From: Lacrimispora defluvii
GTDB lineage: Bacteria > Bacillota > Clostridia > Lachnospirales > Lachnospiraceae
Reading direction: 5' to 3'
NCBI GenBank assembly: GCA_013036995.1
Contig: JAAOXG010000022.1
Location: forward strand, 1 to 37,849
Length of the DNA stretch: 37,849 nt
Position numbers and translations under genes: made by a program. Below are positions 14,425 to 23,104 of the stretch, piece after piece. The notes beneath the pieces are model-generated. The model had not been told where the DNA came from. It saw only the letters and a program-made list of their open reading frames with translations, and searched no databases. How positions within the stretch are numbered: the stretch's first letter is position 1; every line of letters begins with the position of its first letter.

Positions 14425-15835
14425 AATACTGATTTTTGGAGGAACAACAGAGGGGCGGCTTCTGGCCGAATTCTGCCATGAAAACCAGCTTGAAGCATGG
14501 GTCAGCGTTGCTACAGGATATGGGAAGATGCTCCTTTTGGAAAGCAGGTTTCTCCATATTCACAACACTCCCATGGACGCAGAAGAGATGGGGGCATTTA
14601 TCAGGGAAAAGGGAATTACCCTTGTATTAGACGCCACCCACCCCTATGCAGCGGAGGTAAGCCGGAATATTCTTCTTGCGTGTACTCAGACGGGAACAAA
14701 ACGCCTCAGGATATTTCGGGAATCGTTAAAAGACAGTGGGGATGGAGATCATGTGGTCTGGGTGGATTCCATGGAGGAGGCCATCCATTTTTTAAACCAG
14801 AATACAGGCAATGTGCTGGCAACTACAGGAAGCAAGGAGCTTGACTGGTATACAAAGGTTGAGAACTGGGAGGAACGGGTCTACGCAAGAGTGCTTTCTT
14901 CTTCCTCCGTTCTGGCTGCCTGTGAACAGCTGGGATTTAAAGGAAACCGGATCATTGGAATGCAGGGGCCATTTTCTCTGGAACTGAATCAGGCTATGAT
15001 CCGGCAGCTGGATATCCGTTATCTCGTCACAAAGGAGGCTGGTCATGCAGGAGGGTTTTTAGAAAAGCTGCAGGCAGCTTCTTTAAGCAACATTACAGCC
15101 GTTGTAATCGGACGCCCCACAGACGAAGAGGGTGTTGGATTAGATGAAGTAAAGGATATTTTAATAAAAGGGAAGACCTCAGAGACCTCTTTTTGTAAAG
15201 GAGCCATTTATTTAATAGGAACTGGAATGGGCGGGCCGGAGCAGATGACGGTAAAAGCGTTAAAAACTCTTAAGAGCTGCCAGGTTGTATTCGGGGCTAA
15301 GCGGATTCTTCATGATATTGGAGACTTAAACCCTGAGATATTAAAGCTTCCCTATTATTTAAGCAAGGATATCCTTCCCTGGCTGAATGAACATGGAGAG
15401 TATCAGCGGATTGCCGTTCTTTTCTCTGGTGATGCCGGTTTTTACAGCGGTGCGGAGAAGATGGCAGCAGCTCTTTTCGAAGAACCGTATTCCCAGCTTT
15501 ATGAGACGGAGATCCTTCCTGGAATTTCATCCGTATCCTATTTATGCGCAAGACTGAAAACCGGATGGGAGAACGTGCGGCTGATCAGCCTTCATGGCAG
15601 AGACTGGGATCTTCTGGAGGAAGTGAAACATCACCAGAGAATATTCGCCCTGCTGGATAAGCGTAATTCCGTAAATACTTTGTGCAGTCTTTTGGAGGAG
15701 AATGGATATGAGCATGCACGCTTATCTGTAGGTGAGCGGCTATCCTACGAGGATGAGAGGATTACCACAGGGACACCTGTAACGCTTAAGAACCAGACGT
15801 TTGATATCTTATCAGCAGTATTGATTGAGAGGTAA
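14417..15835 (+). CDS. cbiJ-cbiE: Fusion: cobalt-precorrin-6A reductase CbiJ + cobalt-precorrin-7 C5-methyltransferase CbiE
   Basis: One continuous 472-residue reading frame holds two enzymes. Residues 1 to about 250 are CbiJ: ILIFGGTTEGRLLAEF at the start, LVLDATHPYAAEVSRN (about 68-83), a TTGSKELDWY segment and LVTKEAGHAGGF (about 203-214). From about residue 262 a tetrapyrrole methylase begins (AIYLIGTGMGGPEQMTVKALK), with VFGAKRIL, LFSGDAGFYSGAEKM and PGISSVSYLCARL: this is CbiE. No internal stop or frameshift is seen at the junction. ATG 14417 with GAGAGG upstream is the start; the frame is open further upstream but overlaps cbiH. CbiE commonly pairs with CbiT, which here is the next, separate gene. 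Confidence 0.93.
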   Translation: MCKILIFGGTTEGRLLAEFCHENQLEAWVSVATGYGKMLLLESRFLHIHNTPMDAEEMGAFIREKGITLVLDATHPYAAEVSRNILLACTQTGTKRLRIFRESLKDSGDGDHVVWVDSMEEAIHFLNQNTGNVLATTGSKELDWYTKVENWEERVYARVLSSSSVLAACEQLGFKGNRIIGMQGPFSLELNQAMIRQLDIRYLVTKEAGHAGGFLEKLQAASLSNITAVVIGRPTDEEGVGLDEVKDILIKGKTSETSFCKGAIYLIGTGMGGPEQMTVKALKTLKSCQVVFGAKRILHDIGDLNPEILKLPYYLSKDILPWLNEHGEYQRIAVLFSGDAGFYSGAEKMAAALFEEPYSQLYETEILPGISSVSYLCARLKTGWENVRLISLHGRDWDLLEEVKHHQRIFALLDKRNSVNTLCSLLEENGYEHARLSVGERLSYEDERITTGTPVTLKNQTFDILSAVLIER

Positions 15836-15837
15836 AA

Positions 15838-16419
15838 ATGAGAGATGAATTGTTTATCCGAGGCGATGTTCCTATGACCAAAAGCGAGGTCCGGACAGTC
15901 TGTATATCCAAACTGGAACTGAGTCCGGACTCTGTTCTTTATGATATCGGAGCAGGCACTGGCTCCGTATCCATTGAAGCATCGGGGTATTTAACCAGTG
16001 GGAAGGTCTATGCTGTGGAAAAGAAGCCGGAAGCACAGGCTCTCATAGAGGCGAATAAAGAGAAATTTGCGGCGGACTGCGTTACCTTGGTAAAAGGGAC
16101 TGCTCCGGAAGCATTATCCGGACTGGAAGCTGCTACTCACGTATTCCTGGGAGGCACATCAGGAAATTTAGAAGAAGTTTTAGAACTTGTTTTGAAAAAG
16201 AATCCCAAGGTCCGGGTAGTTGCTAATTTCATTGCTTTGGAATCCTTATGTGAAATGTTATTGTGGCTGAAAAAACATTCCATAGAAGCAGAGATCGTTC
16301 AGATGCAGGTTTCAAAAGCCAAAACAGCAGGCAGCTATCATATGATGATGGGGCAGAACCCGGTTTACATTATTTCCTTCGGAGGGGAAGGAGGAATGTT
16401 TTTTGAGTCAGGAAAATAA
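15838..16419 (+). CDS. cbiT: Cobalt-precorrin-6B C15-methyltransferase (decarboxylating) CbiT
   Basis: A 193-residue Rossmann-type methyltransferase. The N-terminal DELFIRGDVPMTKSEVR (about residues 3-19) is the CbiT signature; LYDIGAGTGSVSIEAS (about 38-53) is the SAM-binding motif I. Later FLGGTSGNLEEVL (about 102-114) is also typical. It methylates C-15 and decarboxylates the C-12 acetate side chain. It starts two bases after the cbiJ-cbiE stop, keeping the E and T activities adjacent. Confidence 0.95.
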   Translation: MRDELFIRGDVPMTKSEVRTVCISKLELSPDSVLYDIGAGTGSVSIEASGYLTSGKVYAVEKKPEAQALIEANKEKFAADCVTLVKGTAPEALSGLEAATHVFLGGTSGNLEEVLELVLKKNPKVRVVANFIALESLCEMLLWLKKHSIEAEIVQMQVSKAKTAGSYHMMMGQNPVYIISFGGEGGMFFESGK

Positions 16420-17797
16420 GAGAATCATGCTTGCTGCACCCAAAAGCGGCAGCGGAAAAACCATGATCACCTGTGGACTTTTACAGGCGTTACTTTTAAG
16501 AGGTATTGTCTGCCGTTCTTTTAAGTGCGGACCAGATTATATTGATCCCATGTTCCATAAGGCGGTTCTCGGCATAGACGGAGGAAATCTGGATACATTT
16601 TTCCTGAATCAGGAATCGGTAAGAGAGCTTTTTCTCAGGGAATCAAAAGAAGCTGAAATATCTGTAATAGAAGGTGTCATGGGGTATTACGACGGAATGG
16701 GAGGAGACAGTACGTGGGCAAGCTCCTACGAAGTAGCCTGCGCTGTGAAAACACCGGTGGTACTGATTCTTGACTGCAGGGGTGCCAGTCTGTCTCTGGC
16801 TGCTGTGTTAAAAGGTTTTTTGGAATACAGAAATGACAGCCGCATCAAAGGCGTGATCTTAAACAGAATCTCACCTGTTATGGCACAACGGCTGACTCCT
16901 CAGATAGAGGCACTGGGAATCCGGGTTTTTGGATATCTTCCCCAATGCGACGAGGCGGATTTTTCCAGCCGCCATTTAGGGCTGGTTCTTCCCGGGGAAG
17001 TGGAAGGACTGAAAGACAAACTAATAAAACTGGCCTGTAAAATGGAAGAAACAGTTGATATAGACGGACTTCTCCAGTTATCAGGAACTGCCCCTGTATT
17101 ATCTTTAGAAGCTGGTAAAAAAGAACGAAATGAACGAATAGCTTCCGGTGAGAAGATACCGGTGGGAATCGCCGTTGATGAGGCCTTCTGCTTTTATTAT
17201 CAGGAAAACAGAAGGCTGCTAGAGGAGATGGGGGCACAGCTGATCCCGTTCAGTCCCCTTCGGGACAGTCATCTTCCAGATGGAATCTGCGGGCTGATTC
17301 TTGGAGGAGGTTATCCGGAGCTGTATTTAAAACAGCTGTCTGAAAATCAGAATATGCTTAAGGAAATCAGGGAGGCCAGGGATAACCAAATTCCCATACT
17401 GGCAGAATGCGGTGGTTTCCTCTATCTTCACGAGGAACTGGAATCACAGGAGCATGATGTGTTTTTGATGGCAGGGGTTATTCCGGGCAGAGCATTTCCT
17501 GTAGGAAAACTAAAACGGTTTGGATACATAGAAGCAGCTGCAAAAGAAGATATGACGTTTTTAAAAAAAGATGAGTCCATCAGGGGACATGAATTCCATT
17601 ACTGGGACAGTACTAACAATGGAGAACAGATGCAGGCACGAAAGCCTGGCAGGGATGTGAGCTGGGATTGTGTTCTGACCAGAGATAATGTAATGGCAGG
17701 CTTTCCTCATTTTTATTACCCTTCCAATCCCATGCTTCCCAAACGGTTTTTAGAAGCTTGCAGACAGGTTATGACACAGAAGAGGAAGAAATTATGA
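16403..17797 (+). CDS. cbiA: Cobyrinate a,c-diamide synthase CbiA
   Basis: A 464-residue ATP- and glutamine-dependent amidase. The N-terminal P-loop reads APKSGSGKTMI (about residues 11-21); SFKCGPDYIDPMFH (about 38-51) and VIEGVMGYYDGMGG (about 89-102) are conserved in the family. The C-terminal glutamine amidotransferase domain has LILGGGYPELY and the nucleophile Cys336 in LAECGGFLYL. It amidates side chains a and c of cob(II)yrinate. The start is TTG at 16403, inside cbiT: AAGGAGG (16388-16394) lies 8 nt before it, ideal spacing, whereas the downstream ATG at 16427 would remove residues before the P-loop and lacks a ribosome site. The stop overlaps the GNAT gene as ATGA. Confidence 0.95.
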   Translation: MSQENKRIMLAAPKSGSGKTMITCGLLQALLLRGIVCRSFKCGPDYIDPMFHKAVLGIDGGNLDTFFLNQESVRELFLRESKEAEISVIEGVMGYYDGMGGDSTWASSYEVACAVKTPVVLILDCRGASLSLAAVLKGFLEYRNDSRIKGVILNRISPVMAQRLTPQIEALGIRVFGYLPQCDEADFSSRHLGLVLPGEVEGLKDKLIKLACKMEETVDIDGLLQLSGTAPVLSLEAGKKERNERIASGEKIPVGIAVDEAFCFYYQENRRLLEEMGAQLIPFSPLRDSHLPDGICGLILGGGYPELYLKQLSENQNMLKEIREARDNQIPILAECGGFLYLHEELESQEHDVFLMAGVIPGRAFPVGKLKRFGYIEAAAKEDMTFLKKDESIRGHEFHYWDSTNNGEQMQARKPGRDVSWDCVLTRDNVMAGFPHFYYPSNPMLPKRFLEACRQVMTQKRKKL

Positions 17798-18336
17798 AAG
17801 AATTTACCATAGTACAGGGGAGTTCAGAGGATATAGAACAGATTACAAATCTTTATGATGCGGTAAATGACTACCTGGAAAGTCATATCAATTATCCGGG
17901 CTGGAGAAAAGGAATTTATCCTACCAAAGAAGATGCGCAGGCAGGTGTGAAAGAGGGAACTCTTTATGTGCTTTGGGCAGAAGATAAAATAGCCGGTTCC
18001 GTAGTCGTCAATCAGTTACAGGAAAAGGGATATGAAACTGTATCCTGGAGTCAGGAGACGAAACCGGAGGATGTCGCAGTTATCCATACCTTCTTAGTAC
18101 ATCCGGACTTCCTTGGAAGAGGGTTTGGAAAAATATTATTGGAATTTGCAGAAGAAAAAGCCAGAGAGCAGAAGAGAACCGTAATCCGCCTTGATGTAAA
18201 TGAAAGGAATATGCCTGCCATTCAGCTTTACCGGAAGCTTGGTTACTGTTTTGCCGGAAAGGCGGATTTAGGTTACGGAGAGTATGGAATCCCATGGTTT
18301 GAACTCTATGAAAAGATCTTAACCAGAGAGGCATAA
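17794..18336 (+). CDS. GNAT-family N-acetyltransferase within the cobalamin operon
   Basis: A 180-residue GNAT protein. The acetyl-CoA motif is VHPDFLGRGFGKILLEFAEEKA (around residues 104-125), followed by RLDVNERNMPAIQLYRKLGY, the usual GNAT C-terminal strand. The N-terminal part (ITNLYDAVNDYLESHIN, YPGWRKGIYPT) matches a group of uncharacterised Firmicute GNATs. ATG 17794 is supported by AGAGGAAG upstream and a 4-bp overlap with cbiA, and cobT starts 4 bp after its stop. It is therefore translated as part of the B12 transcript, yet no acetylation step is known in cobalamin synthesis. The substrate is unknown. Confidence 0.85.
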   Translation: MKEFTIVQGSSEDIEQITNLYDAVNDYLESHINYPGWRKGIYPTKEDAQAGVKEGTLYVLWAEDKIAGSVVVNQLQEKGYETVSWSQETKPEDVAVIHTFLVHPDFLGRGFGKILLEFAEEKAREQKRTVIRLDVNERNMPAIQLYRKLGYCFAGKADLGYGEYGIPWFELYEKILTREA

Positions 18337-18339
18337 AGA

Positions 18340-19422
18340 ATGAATGAGGAACTAAAGAATTATTTATCAGTGATACAGCCGCCTGATAAGAAAGCAATGG
18401 ATACAGCACGCCTGCGCTGGGCTCATGTAGCCAAGCCCTTAAACAGCCTTGGTGTGTTGGAAGATGATATTGTAAAAATCGCGGGGATCAGGGAAAACTC
18501 ACTGGTAACATTAAAAAAACGGGGACTTCTGATTCTGTGTGCAGATAATGGAATTGTGGAAGAAGGTGTTACCCAGACCGGTATGGAAGTGACTGCAGTA
18601 GTGGCGGAAAATATGACACGAGGCAACAGCAGTGTGTGTATTATGGCAAAACGGGCAGGAGTGGACGTGTTTCCGGTTGATATAGGAGTTGCGAGAGATC
18701 TGGAGTCAGGTTCCACCTATCCGTTAATAAACAGAAAAATTGCATATGGAACCAAAAATTTTAGTAAAACCAATGCAATGACCAGAAATGAAGCTGTACA
18801 GGCAATCACAACAGGAATCGAGCTAATGGGAGAACTCTCTGAAAAGGGATATGATCTGGCGGCAACTGGTGAGATGGGAATTGGAAATACAACCACCAGC
18901 AGTGCGGTTGCAGCCCTTCTGCTAAAGCAGGATCCCATGGGGCTGACTGGAAGGGGTGCCGGGTTAAATGATGCTGGTCTGATAAAGAAACGAAAGGTAA
19001 TCCGGGAGGCGGTGACCAGAAACAGTCCCAATTGCCAGGATGAAATTGATATCCTGTCGGCAGTGGGCGGTTTTGATCTGGCTGGTATGACGGGAATCTT
19101 TTTAGGAGGAGCCATTTACCGCATTCCTGTACTTTTAGACGGCTTTATATCAGCAGTTGCGGCACTTTTGGCAGAACGGATTTATCCGGGGTGCCGGGAT
19201 TTTATGATTGCCTCCCATGTATCAGCAGAACCCGCAGGTCGCATTCTTCTGGAAGAACTGGGATTGTCTCCTCTTATTCAGGCAGGAATGTGTCTGGGAG
19301 AAGGGACGGGAGCGATTGCGGCAGTTCCGCTGCTTCAAATGGCGGCAGATGTATATAGTACCATGAGCTCTTTTGAAGATATCGAGATTGAGGCTTATAA
19401 ACCCATGGAGGATCGGTCATGA
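18340..19422 (+). CDS. cobT: Nicotinate-nucleotide:dimethylbenzimidazole phosphoribosyltransferase CobT
   Basis: CobT (360 aa) activates the lower-ligand base to its alpha-ribotide. Seen: the N-terminal helices, LNSLGVLEDDIVKIAGI (about residues 36-52, normally PxGSLG-like), LCADNGIVEEGVTQT (about 66-80), GEMGIGNTTTSSAVAALL (about 177-194) and MCLGEGTGA with the catalytic Glu321. Length and motifs are normal. Which base is activated is not shown; no bza or bluB gene is present, so an imported or altered base is possible. It overlaps cobU by 4 bp (ATGA). Confidence 0.95.
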   Translation: MNEELKNYLSVIQPPDKKAMDTARLRWAHVAKPLNSLGVLEDDIVKIAGIRENSLVTLKKRGLLILCADNGIVEEGVTQTGMEVTAVVAENMTRGNSSVCIMAKRAGVDVFPVDIGVARDLESGSTYPLINRKIAYGTKNFSKTNAMTRNEAVQAITTGIELMGELSEKGYDLAATGEMGIGNTTTSSAVAALLLKQDPMGLTGRGAGLNDAGLIKKRKVIREAVTRNSPNCQDEIDILSAVGGFDLAGMTGIFLGGAIYRIPVLLDGFISAVAALLAERIYPGCRDFMIASHVSAEPAGRILLEELGLSPLIQAGMCLGEGTGAIAAVPLLQMAADVYSTMSSFEDIEIEAYKPMEDRS

Positions 19423-19955
19423 CTGCCCTGATTATCGGAGGAAGCGGGAGCGGAAAATCAGAATATGCAGAAAATCTGGCGGTATCTCTGGGCGGAGAAA
19501 GAAACGTCTATATTGCCACCATGAAACCGTGGGATGAGGAGTGCAGAAACAGAATCCTGAGACACCGGAAAATGCGGGAAAAAAAGCAGTTTGAGACGGT
19601 AGAATGTTACCGTTGTTTAAAAAATCTGGTTTTTAAATCCCGACCTTCCGTTGTTCTTCTGGAATGCATGTCCAATCTGGTTTCCAATGAGCTGTTTGGC
19701 CTGTGGGAAGAAGGAGACTTACCGGTTCTTGATAAAAAAACGGCTGCAGCAGAGATTGGAGAAGGAATCCTTCATTTAGAACAGCAGACCGATCATCTGG
19801 TTATCGTGACAAATGAAGTTTTTTCTGATGGAGACCATTACAGCCCCGAAACCAATGAATACCGCAAGGTTCTTGGTAACATCAATCAGCTTGCAGCTAA
19901 AAGGGCTCAGATGGTGGTGGAAGTAGTGGCAGGAATCCCCATTAAAATCAAATAA
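19419..19955 (+). CDS. cobU: CobU-like adenosylcobinamide kinase / guanylyltransferase (first copy)
   Basis: A 178-residue protein of the CobU family, normal length. The P-loop IIGGSGSGKSEYAE (about residues 4-17) and the RHRKMRE stretch (about 48-54), equivalent to the segment holding the guanylylated His of CobU, are intact. LLECMSNLVSNELF and IVTNEVF also match. The usual GIVPENxxxRxFRD segment after TNEV is replaced by SDGDHYSPETNEYRKVLG. The protein should phosphorylate adenosylcobinamide and transfer GMP, but the altered segment is odd given a second CobU-like gene at 24630 that keeps it. Last gene of the first cobalamin block. Confidence 0.85.
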   Translation: MTALIIGGSGSGKSEYAENLAVSLGGERNVYIATMKPWDEECRNRILRHRKMREKKQFETVECYRCLKNLVFKSRPSVVLLECMSNLVSNELFGLWEEGDLPVLDKKTAAAEIGEGILHLEQQTDHLVIVTNEVFSDGDHYSPETNEYRKVLGNINQLAAKRAQMVVEVVAGIPIKIK

Positions 19956-19964
19956 GGAATTAAT

Positions 19965-19993
19965 TGAAAAAAATCCTCAAGTATGTTATATTT
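19965..19993 (+). promoter_or_regulatory. Candidate promoter of the hydrogenase-maturation block
   Basis: TTGAAA (19965-19970), 17 bp, TATATT (19988-19993), placed between cobU and the TM1266-type gene. It would yield a leader of roughly 135 nt. Confidence 0.5.
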
Positions 19994-20044
19994 ATCACAT
20001 AGTAGCATCCTGATACCAAAAACCAGTTTTGAGGTAGAAGGTTC

Positions 20045-20092
20045 GGCAATTGAGGAATTGTTTGTTTGCCGCGCCTGATTGGCGCGGCTTTT
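20045..20092 (+). terminator. Leader terminator / possible attenuator before the TM1266-type gene
   Basis: GCCGCGCC (20068-20075) and GGCGCGGC (20081-20088) form a perfect GC stem followed by TTTTCTT. Just upstream, CAATT-GAGG-AATTG (20047-20060) is another small hairpin. GGCAA (20045-20049) could instead pair with TTGCC (20066-20070), which would take three bases of the terminator stem. The element may be a simple terminator of the cobalamin block or, given the promoter upstream, an attenuator. Confidence 0.6.
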
Positions 20093-20136
20093 CTTGTTCA
20101 AATGAGAAAAGGAAGACGAAAAAGAAGGGGATAAGC

Positions 20137-20388
20137 ATGGAAACAAGAATTGCTGTGATCGGTATTGTTGTGGAGGAGGAAGATTCTGTAGAAATTTTAA
20201 ACGAAATTCTACATGAATACCGGCATTACATCATCGGGCGTATGGGAATTCCATATCCGAAAAAAGGAGTGAGTGTCATCAGCATTGCGGTAGATGCTCC
20301 TCAAAGTACCATTTCCGCGCTTACCGGAAAGATCGGAAAGTTAAGCGGAATCAGTTCCAAAACAGCCTATCAGAATGTGAATGCTTAG
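20137..20388 (+). CDS. TM1266-type iron-only hydrogenase system regulator (putative)
   Basis: An 83-residue ACT/NikR-C-like protein. METRIAVIGIVVEEEDSVEILNEIL, seen here at the start as strand-turn-helix, then IIGRMGIPYP (about residues 31-40), VSVISIAVDAPQSTISALTGKIGKL and a final GISSKTAYQ match the small proteins encoded with HydEFG. They are named putative regulators from co-occurrence; no DNA-binding domain is visible. ATG 20137 with GAAGGGG upstream is chosen; the frame is open further upstream across the terminator hairpin. hydG follows 60 bp later, so the three genes form one unit. Confidence 0.85.
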   Translation: METRIAVIGIVVEEEDSVEILNEILHEYRHYIIGRMGIPYPKKGVSVISIAVDAPQSTISALTGKIGKLSGISSKTAYQNVNA

Positions 20389-20448
20389 AAGTACAAAAAA
20401 ACACTGACGGGAAAGCAGATGCTGACCCAAAAGAAAGGGTGAATTACG

Positions 20449-21864
20449 ATGTATGATCCAAAATCGCTGAAAGCGGAAGAATTCATTTCTCATGAAGAAA
20501 TTCTGGAAACTCTTGATTATGCGGAACAGAACAAAAACAATGTGGAACTGATTGATCAGATTATTGCAAAGGCCAGAGAATTAAAGGGGCTGACCCACAG
20601 GGAGGCTTCCGTTCTTTTAGCCTGCGATATCCCGGAAAAGATCAAAGAACTTTATGATCTTGCAGAGGAGATCAAAAAGAAATTTTACGGTACCCGGATT
20701 GTTATGTTTGCACCTCTCTATCTGTCCAATTACTGTGTAAATGGCTGTACCTACTGCCCCTATCATTTAAAGAATAAACACATTGCAAGAAAGAAGCTGA
20801 CACAGGAAGAACTGGCCAGAGAAGTTGTTGCCCTTCAGGACATGGGGCATAAACGGCTTGCCCTGGAAGCGGGAGAAGATCCTGTTAATAACCCCATTGA
20901 ATATATCCTGGAATGCATTAATACCATTTATTCCATCAAGCATAAAAATGGTGCCATCCGCAGAGTGAATGTTAACATAGCAGCTACGACTGTGGAAAAT
21001 TACCGGAAGTTAAAAGATGCCGGAATCGGAACCTATATTTTATTCCAGGAAACATATCACAAGGAAAGTTATGAAAGTCTTCATCCAACAGGACCAAAGC
21101 ATAATTACGCCTACCACACAGAGGCCATGGACCGGGCTATGGAGGGCGGTATTGACGACGTGGGAATTGGAGTTTTATTTGGACTGGAACGGTACAAATA
21201 TGAATTTGCAGGCCTGTTAATGCACGCGGAGCACTTAGAAGCAGTTCACGGAGTAGGCCCACATACCATCAGTGTCCCACGTATTAAGAGCGCTGATGAT
21301 ATTGATCCCAATGCATTTTCTAACGGCATTGATGACGAGATTTTTGCAAAGCTGTGCGCACTCATCCGTGTTTGTGTTCCATACACTGGCATGATCGTAT
21401 CCACAAGGGAAAGCCAGAGTGTGAGAGAAAAGGTGATTCGCCTTGGGGTTTCCCAGATCAGCGGCGGTTCCAGAACCAGTGTGGGCGGTTACGAGGAAGC
21501 GGTTCGTCCTACCGATACGGAACAGTTTGACGTTTCAGACCAGAGAACCCTTGATGAGGTGGTACACTGGCTGATGGATTTAGGCTATATCCCTTCCTTC
21601 TGTACGGCATGTTACAGAGAAGGAAGAACCGGCGACCGTTTTATGAGCCTTTGTAAAAGCGGTCAGATTCAAAACTGCTGCCAGCCAAACGCGCTGATGA
21701 CATTAAAGGAATATTTAATGGACTACGCTTCCGAGGATACACGGAAAGTAGGCGAGGCGTTAATTGCTGCTGAATTAAATAATATTCCCAAAGAGAAGGT
21801 ACGGCTGATCTGTGAAGATCATCTGGAAAAGATTGAAGCTGGAATCCGGGATTTCCGGTTCTGA
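20449..21864 (+). CDS. hydG: [FeFe]-hydrogenase H-cluster radical SAM maturase HydG
   Basis: HydG (471 aa) splits tyrosine to supply CO and CN ligands of the hydrogenase H-cluster. The radical SAM cluster motif is C96-x3-C100-x2-C103 (YCVNGCTYCPY). The C-terminal second-cluster motif C385-x2-C388-x22-C411 is present, which separates HydG from the related thiamine enzyme ThiH. RTGDRFM and PNALMTLKEYLMDYAS are also characteristic. The gene sits between the TM1266-type regulator and hydF inside the cobalamin locus. HydE and the hydrogenase itself are not in the window. Confidence 0.96.
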   Translation: MYDPKSLKAEEFISHEEILETLDYAEQNKNNVELIDQIIAKARELKGLTHREASVLLACDIPEKIKELYDLAEEIKKKFYGTRIVMFAPLYLSNYCVNGCTYCPYHLKNKHIARKKLTQEELAREVVALQDMGHKRLALEAGEDPVNNPIEYILECINTIYSIKHKNGAIRRVNVNIAATTVENYRKLKDAGIGTYILFQETYHKESYESLHPTGPKHNYAYHTEAMDRAMEGGIDDVGIGVLFGLERYKYEFAGLLMHAEHLEAVHGVGPHTISVPRIKSADDIDPNAFSNGIDDEIFAKLCALIRVCVPYTGMIVSTRESQSVREKVIRLGVSQISGGSRTSVGGYEEAVRPTDTEQFDVSDQRTLDEVVHWLMDLGYIPSFCTACYREGRTGDRFMSLCKSGQIQNCCQPNALMTLKEYLMDYASEDTRKVGEALIAAELNNIPKEKVRLICEDHLEKIEAGIRDFRF

Positions 21865-21897
21865 TATCACGCAGACGACATAAAAGAGGAGAGTAAC

Positions 21898-23091
21898 ATG
21901 GGACTAAATGAGACGCCGTCATCTGAGAGAATTCATATCGGCTTTTTTGGCCGCCGCAATGCAGGAAAATCAAGTGTAGTTAATGCAGTAACCGGACAGG
22001 AGTTGTCTGTGGTATCAGATATCAAAGGAACCACAACAGATCCCGTTCATAAATCCATGGAACTTCTTCCCATGGGGCCGGTAGTGATTATCGATACACC
22101 AGGCTTCGATGATGAAGGCGCTTTGGGTGAGATGCGTGTGCGTAAGACAAAACAGATCTTAAACCGCGTAGACTGTGCAGTCCTGGTGGTGGATGGAACT
22201 GCAGGAAAGACAGAAGTGGATGAGCAGCTGATCGGATTGTTTAAAGAGAAGAATATTCCTTATGTGGTTGCGTATAATAAGTCGGATCTTGTGGGAGAAG
22301 GAGATTATGAAGATGGTCTTTCTGTCAGTGCCCAGACAGGGTTTCGAATTCATGAGCTGAAAGAACGGATCGGAGTTCTGGTCAATACAGGAGACATGAA
22401 GATGCGGATTGTAGGGGATTTGCTAAAGCCCTGTGATCTTGTAATTCTGGTTATTCCCATTGACTCTGCAGCTCCAAAGGGCAGAATTATTCTGCCGCAG
22501 CAGCAGACCATGAGAGACATATTAGAGGCCGGAGCGGTTGCCATATCCGTAAGAGATACTGAGCTTAAGCAGACCATTGAAAAGCTTGGAACCAGGCCTT
22601 ATCTGGTTATAACAGACAGTCAGGCATTTGAACAGGTGAATAAAGATACGCCGGAAGACATTCTCCTGACCTCATTTTCTATTCTGATGGCACGGTACAA
22701 AGGCTTTTTAGAGGATGCGATCAAAGGAGTGGCGGCAATCAGCACCCTAAAGGATGGAGACAGAGTTCTCATATCAGAGGGCTGTACCCACCACAGACAG
22801 TGTGATGACATCGGTACAGTGAAACTGCCCCGGTGGCTGAAGGAATTTACGGGTAAGGATCTTGTGATTGAGACATCCTCAGGCAGAGAGTTCCCGGAAG
22901 AACTTTCTGATTATAAGCTGATTATTCACTGCGGCAGCTGTATGTTAAATGAGAGGGAGATGGTTTACCGCAGAAAGACAGCGGCGGATGCAGGAGTGCC
23001 CTTTACCAACTATGGAACTGCCATTGCTTATATGAAGGGGATTTTAAAGAGAAGCTTAGAGGTGCTTCCGGATCTGGAAAAACTGATTTAG
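21898..23091 (+). CDS. hydF: [FeFe]-hydrogenase H-cluster maturation GTPase HydF
   Basis: HydF (397 aa) is the scaffold on which the diiron subcluster is built before delivery to the hydrogenase. N-terminal GTPase: P-loop GRRNAGKSS (18-26), TTTDPV, IDTPGFDDEG and NKSDL. A middle dimerisation domain follows, then the C-terminal iron-sulfur site with CTHHRQC and, about 50 residues on, HCGSC, matching the CxHx(n)HCxxC pattern of the family. AGAGGAGAG precedes the ATG. It ends at a long hairpin shared with a convergent gene. Confidence 0.96.
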   Translation: MGLNETPSSERIHIGFFGRRNAGKSSVVNAVTGQELSVVSDIKGTTTDPVHKSMELLPMGPVVIIDTPGFDDEGALGEMRVRKTKQILNRVDCAVLVVDGTAGKTEVDEQLIGLFKEKNIPYVVAYNKSDLVGEGDYEDGLSVSAQTGFRIHELKERIGVLVNTGDMKMRIVGDLLKPCDLVILVIPIDSAAPKGRIILPQQQTMRDILEAGAVAISVRDTELKQTIEKLGTRPYLVITDSQAFEQVNKDTPEDILLTSFSILMARYKGFLEDAIKGVAAISTLKDGDRVLISEGCTHHRQCDDIGTVKLPRWLKEFTGKDLVIETSSGREFPEELSDYKLIIHCGSCMLNEREMVYRRKTAADAGVPFTNYGTAIAYMKGILKRSLEVLPDLEKLI

Positions 23092-23104
23092 GCAGAATTA
23101 TTAA

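Noticed and set aside
20449-21864. ThiH rather than HydG
   Set aside because: The C-terminal Cx2Cx22C cluster motif and hydF next door identify HydG.
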